This document shows positions 1-8,345 of a stretch of DNA of 64,000 bases, in pieces. The stretch comes from Paludisphaera mucosa. Its GTDB lineage: Bacteria; Planctomycetota; Planctomycetia; Isosphaerales; Isosphaeraceae. The notes under the pieces were generated by a model, which worked only from the letters and a program-made list of their open reading frames with translations, was not told the origin of the DNA and ran no database searches. The stretch spans positions 30,983 to 94,982 of the forward strand of contig NZ_JARRAG010000006.1 of NCBI RefSeq assembly GCF_029589435.1, in the 5' to 3' direction. The position numbers were made by a program, and so were the translations under genes. Numbering within the stretch: the stretch's first letter is position 1; each line of letters begins with the position of its first letter.

Positions 1-1
1 C

Positions 2-2797
2 CCCGAAGAGGCCTGCGCAGCCCATCCCGAAATGCTCGGAGAAATCCGCGCCCGCCTGTCTCGGCTGGCGCGAATCGACAATAGGTTGCAGATGCTCTTC
101 CCGGGGGCCGGGGCGATCCAGGTCGAGGCGGACGCTCGGCATCCGCCGAACTCGACGCCCGAGATCCCCGGACACGTCGTCGAGTCCGTGCTGGGCCGGG
201 GGGGGATGGGCGTCGTCTACAAGGCCCGTCACCTACGCCTGAATCGGCTCGTCGCGGTCAAGATGATGCTCCACGGAGGCCATTCTGGACCGTCGGAACT
301 GGCGAGGTTCCACCGCGAGGCCGAGGCACTGGCCGCGGTCGGCCACCCGAACATCGTCCAAATCCACGAAGTGGGCGACCTCGACGGGCTGCCTTACTTC
401 ACGATGGAGTACGTGGCCGGCGACACGCTCGCCCAGCGATTGAACGGCGTCCCGCTCGCTTGCGACCAGGTCGCGCCCCTGCTCGCGACGATCGCCGAGG
501 CCGTCCACGCCGCCCATCGAGTCGGGATCGTCCACAGGGACTTGAAGCCGGCGAACCTCCTGATGGCCACGGACGGTTCTCCCAAGGTCACGGACTTCGG
601 GCTCGCCTGGCGACATCAAGCCGGCGTCGGTTTGACATGGACCGGCGCCAGGATGGGCACACCGAGCTACATGGCGCCTGAGCAGGCGGCCGGCCTTACG
701 TCGGCGATCGGGAATCATACGGACGTCTACTCGCTGGGTTCCATCCTCTACGAGATGATCACCGGACGTCCCCCATTCCGCGCCGAGACCGCGATCGAGA
801 CCGAGCGTCAGGTCGTCGCCAACGACCCGGTGCCGCCCTCGCGCCTGAATTCGCGCGTGCCGCGGGACCTGGAGACGATCTGCCTGAAATGCCTGAGCAA
901 GGAGCCGCAGAAGCGATACGCCACGGCCGCGGCGCTCGCGGAGGACCTGAAACGCTTCCAGCGAGGCGACGCCATCGCGGCGCGTCCGGAGGGTTGGATC
1001 GCCCGGCTCGCTCGGAGGATCCGACGGCGTCCGCTGGCATTCGGGGCGGTCGCGCTGGCGGTAGTCCTGACGTTCACCGTGGTCGGAGGCGCGGCCTGGC
1101 TGACATCCGAGCGGTCGGCCGCAGCCCGGGCTGCGGAGGCGGACTTGCAGGAGATGGCGGAGTCCCTGCGAAAGTCCGATTGGCCCCAGGCCAATGCCGA
1201 CCTCGAGAGGGCGAAGGGTCGTGTCGGGGTCGGCGGGTCGGCCGACCTGCGTCTCCGCATTGACCAGGGCGGGCGGGACCTGGATTTGGCGGCGCGGCTG
1301 GACGCCATGCGACTGGCCCGGGTGGACAAGACCGGCAGTTCCCTCCCGTTCGTCCGGGCCGATGAGCAGGAAGACGAAGCCTACGAGCGGCAATTCTTCG
1401 AGGCCGGGTTCGGTCGCGTCCGAGATGACGTCGAGGGAGTCGCGAAGTGCATCCGGAGGTCCCACATCCGCGCCGCCCTCGTGGCCGCCCTGGATGACTG
1501 GGCCGTATGCACCCGAGGCGCGGACCGGCGGGGCTGGATCCTGAAAGTCGCCCGGATGGCCGATCCGGATCCGACCGGCTGGGGCGTCCGCATCCGAGAC
1601 CCCGAAGCCTGGGGGAGCAGGGCGGCGCTGATCAATCTGACGGAATCCGTCCCCGTCGGCGACCGGGCCGTATCGTCGCTGGTGGCGATCGCCCACTACC
1701 TTGAGGCAAGCGGAGGCGACCCGATCCCGTTCCTGACGCGGGTACAGCAGGCCCACCCCTCCGACCTGTGGGCCAACTATACTCTGGCCAACAAGCTCCG
1801 GGAGCGGCACGAGTACGGCGATTCGATCCGCTACTACCAGGCTGCGCTGACGATGCGCCCCCGGACGGCCTCCATCTGCAACAACCTCGCCCTCTCGCTG
1901 ATGTTTAGCGGCCGTTTCGACGAGGCTACTCAGTACTTAGAACGCGCCTTGGCAATCGAACCTGCGTATAACACCGCCTTCGGTAATCTGGGCATCCTCT
2001 GGTTCAATCAGGGGCAGTACGAGAAGTCGCTCGAACGGTTGCAGCAGGCCGTCAAACGCCGCCCCGAGTTCGGCGAGGTCCACCACGCCTTAGGCCTAGG
2101 ACTCGAGCGGAAGGGCATGAATGACGAGGCCTTGTCCCACTACAGGCGGGCGGTCGAGCTCGCACCGAAACTCCTATCAGCCCAGAGGGATCTCAGACGC
2201 ATTCTCATACTTTCGGGCCGGACGGAGGAAGCGCTTTCGTGCTGGGCCGAGTTGCTGGAATCCGATCCGGACGAGCACGAGGTGTGGTTTGGGCATGCCG
2301 AATTGTGCCTGTTCCTCGGCAGGGAAGACGAGTACCTGCTCGCCCGAAAGGCCTTGCTCGCCAAGTTTGGCGAGACTGCCGACCCGAACATCGCAGAGCG
2401 GACCGCGAGGGCGTGCCTGGTCGGGCCCGCGGCGGGCGACGAACTCCGGAAGGCCGTCGCCCTAGCCGAGCGTGCCGCGGGCGTCGAACGATCGGAATTC
2501 GAAGGCTCGTTTCCATACTTCGAGTTCGTCCGAGGCCTCGCCGAGTATCGGCAAGGGCGGTTCGATCGCGCGATTGAGACGATGGGGGGCGATGCGGCCG
2601 GCGTCATCGGGCCCGCCCCGCGCCTCGTCCTGGCCATGGCCATGCGGCGAGCCGGCCGTGCAAAGGAGGCGCGGGAAGCCCTCGACGAGGCCGTCAAGAG
2701 CCACGATTGGCGGGCAGGCCTGCCCCATGATCACGAGAATTGGATCGTCCACGTGCTCCGTCGCGAGGCCGAGGCTTTGATCATCCCCAAGCCCTGA
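2..2797 (+). CDS. Ser/Thr protein kinase with TPR tail, 5'-partial
   Basis: The reading frame is open to the left edge of the window and the residues before the first ATG (position 32) read as coding (EEACAAHPE), so the true start lies upstream. Counting from that ATG, the kinase domain spans about residues 48-312, with the glycine loop GRGGMG at 55-60, the VAVK lysine at 77, HRDLKPAN from 168, DFG at 188-190 and APE at 215-217, all intact. One membrane segment (about 335-357) follows, then an outer region with TPR repeats at about 585-720. This is the usual planctomycete layout of a cytoplasmic Hanks-type kinase with an external protein-binding sensor. No sigma factor is visible beside it. 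The kinase call is firm; the ligand is unknown. Confidence 0.93.
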   Translation, partial: PEEACAAHPEMLGEIRARLSRLARIDNRLQMLFPGAGAIQVEADARHPPNSTPEIPGHVVESVLGRGGMGVVYKARHLRLNRLVAVKMMLHGGHSGPSELARFHREAEALAAVGHPNIVQIHEVGDLDGLPYFTMEYVAGDTLAQRLNGVPLACDQVAPLLATIAEAVHAAHRVGIVHRDLKPANLLMATDGSPKVTDFGLAWRHQAGVGLTWTGARMGTPSYMAPEQAAGLTSAIGNHTDVYSLGSILYEMITGRPPFRAETAIETERQVVANDPVPPSRLNSRVPRDLETICLKCLSKEPQKRYATAAALAEDLKRFQRGDAIAARPEGWIARLARRIRRRPLAFGAVALAVVLTFTVVGGAAWLTSERSAAARAAEADLQEMAESLRKSDWPQANADLERAKGRVGVGGSADLRLRIDQGGRDLDLAARLDAMRLARVDKTGSSLPFVRADEQEDEAYERQFFEAGFGRVRDDVEGVAKCIRRSHIRAALVAALDDWAVCTRGADRRGWILKVARMADPDPTGWGVRIRDPEAWGSRAALINLTESVPVGDRAVSSLVAIAHYLEASGGDPIPFLTRVQQAHPSDLWANYTLANKLRERHEYGDSIRYYQAALTMRPRTASICNNLALSLMFSGRFDEATQYLERALAIEPAYNTAFGNLGILWFNQGQYEKSLERLQQAVKRRPEFGEVHHALGLGLERKGMNDEALSHYRRAVELAPKLLSAQRDLRRILILSGRTEEALSCWAELLESDPDEHEVWFGHAELCLFLGREDEYLLARKALLAKFGETADPNIAERTARACLVGPAAGDELRKAVALAERAAGVERSEFEGSFPYFEFVRGLAEYRQGRFDRAIETMGGDAAGVIGPAPRLVLAMAMRRAGRAKEAREALDEAVKSHDWRAGLPHDHENWIVHVLRREAEALIIPKP

Positions 2798-2938
2798 GAG
2801 CACTCCAGGACTCGAGCCCATCGCGGGCGATCTGCGAGTCGCCTCGGCATCGGTCGTCCTGAGGCGTCGGGCCGACCGAGGCTCGAATTTTCGCAGCAGC
2901 CTGCGATGGACGAAGCGCCGCCGGGCCGCGCTTGATGG

Positions 2939-4678
2939 TCAATGGAATAGGTCCTTGTGATCCTCCTTGATCAGGTCCGCCCCCTTCTCGCCGATCATGT
3001 AGACGGAGTTCTGGGGACGGCAGTCGGGGATGATCGGGATGATGGAGGCGTCGACGACCCGAAGCCTGTCGACTCCGTGGACCTTCAACCTGGGATCGAC
3101 CACGCCCTGCTCGATGTTCCTGGAGAGGCGGGCGGTCCCGACCGGATGGAACGAGGTCTGGACGCGATCTTGGATGGCCGTCCTCATCAGCTCGTCAGAA
3201 TGGAGGGGCATGTCCCAGGGGTACTGGTCGACCACGAGGTCCTTGAAGCCGTCGCCCTTGGTGAGGACGTCGTAGCAGAACCTGACGCCCTCGCGCAGCG
3301 CGATGACGTCGAGCTCGTTCGAGAGGTAGTTCAGGCTGATGTTGGGCTGCTCGAGGGGGTCGGCGCTGTTCAGCGTCACCTCGCCGCCGTCGTATACCGG
3401 CCGTACCAGGTCGACCATCACCGTAATGTGATCGCCGTCCGGCGGGAGTGGGTACTGCCACTGGAATGCGCTGCCGAACGCGCAGACGAAATCTAGCTCG
3501 AAATGCGGCTGCCCATCCGGCGAGAAGGGGTCGAGCCCGCCGTTGGCGGCCTTGGCCGCGCGGTAGATGGGATCCTTTTCCAGATACGCGTCGATGCGGG
3601 GGAAGCCGATCAGCTCCAGCAAGCCCGAGCCGACGGGGCCGGAATGGTCCTTCTTGTAGGCGGCGACGGCGGCATCATTCTTGGGGCCCTGACGCAGGAG
3701 CGTGCCGTCCATGCCGAAGCCGTCCTTGAGGCGCAGGACGAACGGAACTCCCGGGTGGTCGAACAAGTGGCGGCCGACGTGGCGGGAGTCGACGACCACG
3801 GGGATGCCGTGCTTGGCCAGCTCGCGGGCCGGGCCGACGCCGCTGAGCATGAGCAGCTTGGGAGTCTCGAAGACACCCTGGGAGAGGACGACCTCCCGGC
3901 TCGCGTAGAGTTCGAGCTCATTGCCAGAAGAGTCGACGACCGTGACGCCCTTACACGTGCGGTCGGCGTAATCGATGATCAGGCGTTTGGAGCGGACCTC
4001 CGGCGCGATCGTGATGTTCGGCCTGTCCTTCACGAACAGGTAGCTCCCGGAGCGTTGGCCCTTGTAGATGGTGTTGACCGAATGGGTCAAACCGATCATC
4101 TCGCCGTCGAAGATGTTCTCGGTGAGGGGCTGGCCCATGGACGTCCAGGCCTTCGTGAGGGCGTCGCGGAAGGGCTGCATCTCGGGGATGAGCTCGGCGT
4201 GGGAGATCGGGATCGGGCCTCCGGCGCCGATCTTCCGAAGGTCGGGCGAGTAACGATCGGCGTCGTCGTGGTAGCTGGCGCACTTCCGGAGATAGGGGAC
4301 GAGCGGATCCCAGGTCCATTCCGCGCCGCCGTATTCGCCCCAGCGATCGAAGGTCGGTCTGCAGCCGGGCGCCCACGAGAAGTAGTTGAGCGAGGAGCTG
4401 CCGCCGAGGATCTTGCCGCGGGTGTCTTCCCTTTCCGTGCGCTCCCAGACGTCGCGCTTGACGAACCTGGCCTTGTAGTTCCAGTCGTGTCTCCCGTGGC
4501 GGAGGCCCATGGCCTCCGACGGTGTGGTGATCTTTTCGAGGTCCCAGGGGTTGCCCACGCCCGCCTCGATGACGAGGACGTTGACGTTGGGGTTCTCGGC
4601 GAGGCGGCCTGCGACGACGCAACCCGCCGTGCCGCCGCCGACGATGATGAAATCAAAGCGAGCACCGCTGGCGACCAT
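2939..4678 (-). CDS. GMC-family oxidoreductase (FAD-dependent choline/alcohol dehydrogenase type)
   Basis: This 579-aa flavoprotein belongs to the glucose-methanol-choline family, which oxidises alcohols with FAD. The N-terminal Rossmann motif IIVGGGTAGC (about residues 11-20) binds the ADP part of FAD. The GGSSSLNYFSW segment is the usual second signature, and SFHPVGTARL near the C-terminus carries the expected catalytic histidine. The frame stays open far upstream, but the start at 4678 is chosen because GAGGAGG sits five bases before it and the FAD motif follows directly; the upstream extension is proline- and arginine-rich noise. No signal peptide is seen. The substrate cannot be deduced. 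Confidence 0.9.
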   Translation of the reverse strand: MVASGARFDFIIVGGGTAGCVVAGRLAENPNVNVLVIEAGVGNPWDLEKITTPSEAMGLRHGRHDWNYKARFVKRDVWERTEREDTRGKILGGSSSLNYFSWAPGCRPTFDRWGEYGGAEWTWDPLVPYLRKCASYHDDADRYSPDLRKIGAGGPIPISHAELIPEMQPFRDALTKAWTSMGQPLTENIFDGEMIGLTHSVNTIYKGQRSGSYLFVKDRPNITIAPEVRSKRLIIDYADRTCKGVTVVDSSGNELELYASREVVLSQGVFETPKLLMLSGVGPARELAKHGIPVVVDSRHVGRHLFDHPGVPFVLRLKDGFGMDGTLLRQGPKNDAAVAAYKKDHSGPVGSGLLELIGFPRIDAYLEKDPIYRAAKAANGGLDPFSPDGQPHFELDFVCAFGSAFQWQYPLPPDGDHITVMVDLVRPVYDGGEVTLNSADPLEQPNISLNYLSNELDVIALREGVRFCYDVLTKGDGFKDLVVDQYPWDMPLHSDELMRTAIQDRVQTSFHPVGTARLSRNIEQGVVDPRLKVHGVDRLRVVDASIIPIIPDCRPQNSVYMIGEKGADLIKEDHKDLFH

Positions 4679-5052
4679 CAGTTCCTCCTCGAACGTGTCG
4701 ACATGTGTATGCTTCCCGACTCGACCGCCCGCCCGGACGGCGCCCGGGCCGACGGACCTCTTCGATCCGGCCCACCGACTAGGCGAGGCGGGTGGACATG
4801 GGCGATGGCTCGGCGGTGCGCGATCGCCGGCGGGTCGAGGCGGACACCGTCCAACGACGTGCTCGATTTCCAACCCCCCCGCGCGAGCCGTCCTGCCGCG
4901 TGGAGGCTCGCTCCCTCGGCGAGATCGGAGGGAGCTGTCCACCTGCGCCGCCCAGCAGGGTCGGGGGAGTAGGCTCCGGGCGACATGGTGCATCGCCGCG
5001 GGGCGCCGGGATGGGTCCGGCCGCCCCGTCATCTCAGCCTGGAGGATTCGAC
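4679..5052. other. Divergent intergenic region
   Basis: This 374-bp gap lies between two divergently transcribed genes and should hold promoters for both. No convincing -35/-10 pair, repeat or small gene was seen beyond the two ribosome-binding sites at its ends. Confidence 0.4.
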
Positions 5053-5394
5053 GTGCGATTCAAGTCCAAGCCATGGGTGATCGCCGCCGTCGTCGCGGGA
5101 TCCGTCGGAGTCTTCGCGTCGAAGGCTCGCGCCTTCGACGGGGGGTGGGACTTCTATTCCAACGGCGCCCCGGCGCCCGACCAGTCCTCGGGCCGCCGGC
5201 CTTCGACCCGCCATCTCGCACGGCGGCCCTCGTTCCGCAGCCCCTACATAATCTACCGACCCCCCCAGGCGGTCGCGCCCGCGCCCGGGGGCTATTGGCT
5301 CTACTACCCTCAGCAACCCCCACCGCCCGCCGAATCCGTTCAAAGATATGACTATTTCCAATACTCGATGCCCGGTCCGGCTGCGCCCCGTTGA
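5053..5394 (+). CDS. Small secreted Pro/Tyr-rich protein
   Basis: The best start is GTG at 5053: GGAGGA lies six bases upstream and the product then opens with a clear signal peptide (KSKPWVIAAVVAGSVGVFAS, then cleavage near SKARA). The mature part is about 90 residues, rich in proline, tyrosine and arginine, with YIIYRPPQ and GYWLYYPQQPPPP stretches. No known domain is recognised. It sits alone between a divergent GMC oxidoreductase and a downstream quinone oxidoreductase. It is probably an exported or wall-associated low-complexity protein. A longer frame from 4792 exists but would bury the signal peptide. Confidence 0.65.
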   Translation: MRFKSKPWVIAAVVAGSVGVFASKARAFDGGWDFYSNGAPAPDQSSGRRPSTRHLARRPSFRSPYIIYRPPQAVAPAPGGYWLYYPQQPPPPAESVQRYDYFQYSMPGPAAPR

Positions 5395-5478
5395 GGTCGT
5401 CTCCGACTCGGCGCCGAGTATTCGCTCTCGCCTGCAAACCGACGCTACGCCTCCTCCAAATCCTCGAACCAACGGTGT

Positions 5479-6450
5479 ATGAACATGCGAGCTGTCGTTA
5501 TGAACCAAGCCGGCGCCGCCGTGCTGGAATACGTCGAGCGTCCCGACCCGGCGGCGGGCCCGGGGGAGGCCCTGGTCGAGGTCGCTTGCGCGGGCGTCAA
5601 CTTCATGGACATAGGCGTGCGCCGGGGCGCGTTCCTGACCGAGATCCCCGACCCGAAGGTCCTGGGCGTCGAGGGAGCCGGCCGCGTCCTGGCGGTGGGA
5701 GACGGCGTGGAATCCGTCGAACCCGGCCGGCGCGTCGCCTGGGCCTTCGCGCTCGGGAGCTACGCGGAGCGGATCGCGATCCCCGCCTCGTCATTGGTGC
5801 CGGTCCCCGACGCGATCGACGATCGCACGGCCGCCGCCGTGATGATGCAGGGCCTCACGGCCAGCCATTTCGCGACCGACTTCTACCGGGTGGAGCCAGG
5901 CGACGTCGCCTTCGTCCACGCCGCCGCCGGCGGCCTCGGCCTGCTGCTGACGCAGATCATTAAGCTGCGGGGCGGCCGCGTCATCGGCCGGGTCTCGTCG
6001 AGCGGGAAGGCGGCCGCGGCCGAGCACGCGGGGGCCGACCACGTGATCGTCGACGCCGGGAGTGGGTTCGTCGAGGAGGCCCTACGCCTGACCGGAGGGG
6101 AGGGCGTGCACGTCGTCTACGACGGATCGGGGCCGACGACCTTCCAGGGTTCCCTCGACGTGCTGCGTCGGTCCGGGACGTTCTGCTGGTACGGCCCGGT
6201 CCTCGGAGGCCCGGGGCCGATCGAGATCATGAGCCTGCCGAAGAGCGTCAAGATCGGCTACGCCGTGTACCGCGACCATGTCTCGACGCCCGAACTGCTT
6301 CGCTCGCGCTCGGGTCGGCTGTTCGACTGGATCGAGGAAGGCAGGCTCGAAGTCCGAATCGGGGGGGAGTATCGACTCGCCGACGCGGCCGAGGCCCTCG
6401 CCGACATGGAAGCCCGAAGCACCATCGGCAAACTGCTCCTCATCTCGTGA
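5479..6450 (+). CDS. NADPH:quinone oxidoreductase, MDR (zinc-free) family
   Basis: This 323-aa protein is a full-length quinone reductase-type member of the medium-chain dehydrogenase/reductase superfamily. It has the N-terminal GroES-like fold (AGVNFMDIGVRRG, VLGVEGAGRVLAVGDGV) and a nucleotide-binding domain with the motif AAAGGLGLLLTQI near residue 155. The zinc-binding cysteines of alcohol dehydrogenases are absent, as expected for the quinone reductase branch, which passes electrons from NADPH to quinones or enones. The start may be at 5479 or two codons later (ATG at 5485); neither has a strong ribosome-binding site. Confidence 0.9.
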   Translation: MNMRAVVMNQAGAAVLEYVERPDPAAGPGEALVEVACAGVNFMDIGVRRGAFLTEIPDPKVLGVEGAGRVLAVGDGVESVEPGRRVAWAFALGSYAERIAIPASSLVPVPDAIDDRTAAAVMMQGLTASHFATDFYRVEPGDVAFVHAAAGGLGLLLTQIIKLRGGRVIGRVSSSGKAAAAEHAGADHVIVDAGSGFVEEALRLTGGEGVHVVYDGSGPTTFQGSLDVLRRSGTFCWYGPVLGGPGPIEIMSLPKSVKIGYAVYRDHVSTPELLRSRSGRLFDWIEEGRLEVRIGGEYRLADAAEALADMEARSTIGKLLLIS

Positions 6451-6727
6451 CCGACCCGGGCGTCGGCACCCCGGGGCCGCCGTCCCCATCGGCGCGACCG
6501 TCCAGTCGATCGGACTTCGGCGGGGCGTGGCCGCGAGACGCCAAGGATCGGGTCCGGCGTCTCGCCGCTTCGATATCCTGAATCGGATCCACGCCGCCCA
6601 TGCCGACGACCGGCTGACCTTCCATCTGCCCGTGCCCACAGCATGCGAAATCGAGGGACGCGCGATGCTCCCGTCGACGGGGGATCCCCCGTCCGGACGC
6701 GAAACTGCACGGCCGATCCATGGAGGC

Positions 6728-7345
6728 TCAGGGCTCCTCCGAAGGGCCGAAACGCATCGTCCAGATCGGGATCTGCCCCGGCTTATATTCATTCCCGGCC
6801 CAGGGAGTGCCGCATACGTGGAGATAGGCGTAGGGAGTGCCGTCGAACATCACCCACACCCCGGCATCCCTCACCGTGGAGGGCAGGCCGCAAAGCCTCG
6901 CGTCGAACGGCCAGAGGATCATCCAATGGGGGCCGATCGGGATCGGGGGGCTCGTCCTGTCGAATGGATCGGTGTTGCTGTGCTGGGCGGCTCCGCAGAG
7001 CATGTAGACGAGGCCGGGCGCCGCGTTGGTCGGCCTGGGCTTCCTCGCCAGGACGTCCCTCATCCACTGCATGCCCATCGGATCCGCGCACATCGGGACG
7101 TTGCCGACGTCATTTTCGTCGCCGGGGAAGCAGATCCAGTCGTTGCTCCCCCGCCGCAGCACGACGATCTCGCCGTCCACGCCCATCTCCGCGACCGTCG
7201 CGTCCCTGGTTATGGCGCGTGGGCCGGACAGCATCGCCCTGGCGATCTTGGCTTCGACCACCCGCTCTTCCATCGCGGCCGAGCCGTTGCCGCCGGCCCC
7301 CGGCACGCTCGCTCGGTCCTGCGATCCCGCGTCAGGCGAATCCAT
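6728..7345 (-). CDS. Conserved hypothetical protein
   Basis: The product is 205 aa from the ATG at 7345, preceded seven bases upstream by AAGGGG. The sequence recalls an uncharacterised bacterial family with the pattern ATVAEMG-DGEIVVLRRGSNDWICFPGD, MCADPMGMQWM, GLVYMLCGAAQHSNTDPF and WVMFDGTPYAYLH. No signal peptide, membrane segment or catalytic motif is evident; several Cys, His and Trp residues sit in the conserved blocks. The next gene on the same strand (7833-7477) lies 131 bp upstream, so the two could be co-transcribed. The function is unknown. Confidence 0.7.
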   Translation of the reverse strand: MDSPDAGSQDRASVPGAGGNGSAAMEERVVEAKIARAMLSGPRAITRDATVAEMGVDGEIVVLRRGSNDWICFPGDENDVGNVPMCADPMGMQWMRDVLARKPRPTNAAPGLVYMLCGAAQHSNTDPFDRTSPPIPIGPHWMILWPFDARLCGLPSTVRDAGVWVMFDGTPYAYLHVCGTPWAGNEYKPGQIPIWTMRFGPSEEP

Positions 7346-7476
7346 ATCGATGCCCCTTGGATGGAAATCTCGTCCGTCCCGTCGACGCCCGGCGTCTGCG
7401 GGCCATGGACCTCGGCATTGGTCTTGAAATCCTCGATCCCTCGGCCCACCCGCGTCCCAGGTATTCCCGCCCGCGA

Positions 7477-7833
7477 TCAGACCTTGGACTTCTCGACGCT
7501 TTCGCGAGTTTTCGCCGCGAACGCCTTGATCGTGAAGCCTTCGGGGAGCGAGTCGATCACCACCATGTCGGATATCGAGCTCTTGACCCGGAGAGGGCGT
7601 AGCGCGGTGTACTCCGGCGAATCGTACCACTCGTCGAACGATTCCCGGCTGGGGAACGTGATCAGGACGACCGCGCCCGGCCACGCGCCTTCGATGACGT
7701 CGATCGACCCCTGGGCGAGCCACCTGCCCCCGTAGGGTGAGACCGTCGCCTCGACTTGATCGAGATAGGAGAGAGCATCTTCGTTCGGGATGTCGCCCGG
7801 GATGCGTAGGTGGTTGATCAGATACGTCGCCAT
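7477..7833 (-). CDS. DUF1330 family protein
   Basis: This 118-aa protein has the ferredoxin-like dimeric barrel pattern of DUF1330: an opening YLINHLRI strand, VSPYGGRWLAQG, then VVLITFPSRESFDEWYDSPEY. The start at 7833 is preceded by GGAG eight bases upstream; an in-frame extension to 7938 is not needed. Family members are small cytoplasmic proteins of unproven function. The C-terminal lysine-rich tail is not conserved. It is read in the same direction as the hypothetical gene downstream of it. Confidence 0.85.
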   Translation of the reverse strand: MATYLINHLRIPGDIPNEDALSYLDQVEATVSPYGGRWLAQGSIDVIEGAWPGAVVLITFPSRESFDEWYDSPEYTALRPLRVKSSISDMVVIDSLPEGFTIKAFAAKTRESVEKSKV

Positions 7834-8325
7834 GATCGCTGCTCCGTCGCCTTGCGAAATTCGAGCGAAATGGGGCCGGCAGCTCGGCTTCCGGGCGATC
7901 TGCACCCCGGTCGTCCGCCGTCCGCCCGTCCATCGCATTGGCTAGGCGCGTGAGGTGGACACGAGGGTCGACCGTAGGGCCGGTAATCCCGAGGTCGCCG
8001 CCCGGAACCTCGTGTCGGTCGTCGAGTACCTCGACGGAAGGACGCATAACCTATAGCCCGAAGACGCGAGGCCGATCCGACCCCCTCGGCGTCGCGAAGC
8101 GCGGGCTACAAGCCGGGATCCTTGCCGGGGGACGAAGGCCCCTTCGACGAGCGTGGGAGGGGCCGGCGGGTTTCGCTGATGGTGCGCCTCCCTCCTTCGA
8201 TCGAGGAGGAACGTCCTGGAAGCGGCCTTTATGTTCGCTTCAATGTGTTGAAGCCGAAGCGAGATTTGTGCAGGGCGTCAGCTTCGTCCTGCCCGGAAGT
8301 CGGGGATGGCCTTTATGTCCGACTT
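7834..8325. other. Intergenic region left of IS5 element
   Basis: No gene is seen here. Two imperfect copies of a GGCCTTTATGTYCG string occur at about 8225-8238 and 8309-8322; they resemble one arm of the dif-like sites found after 33 kb but lack a good partner arm. The right end abuts the IS5-family inverted repeat. Confidence 0.35.
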
Positions 8326-8326
8326 A

Positions 8327-8345
8327 GAGCCTATCTCATTAGGCG
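8327..8345 (+). repeat. Left inverted repeat of IS5-family element
   Basis: Starts GAGCCTATCTCATTAGGCG and matches the reverse complement of 11147-11165 at 17 of 19 positions. Confidence 0.8.

Noticed and set aside
8212..8323. Two further dif-like sites near the IS5 left end
   Set aside because: Only the TTATGTYCG arm matches; the other arm is poor and the spacing off by one at the first copy. Not counted with the family.
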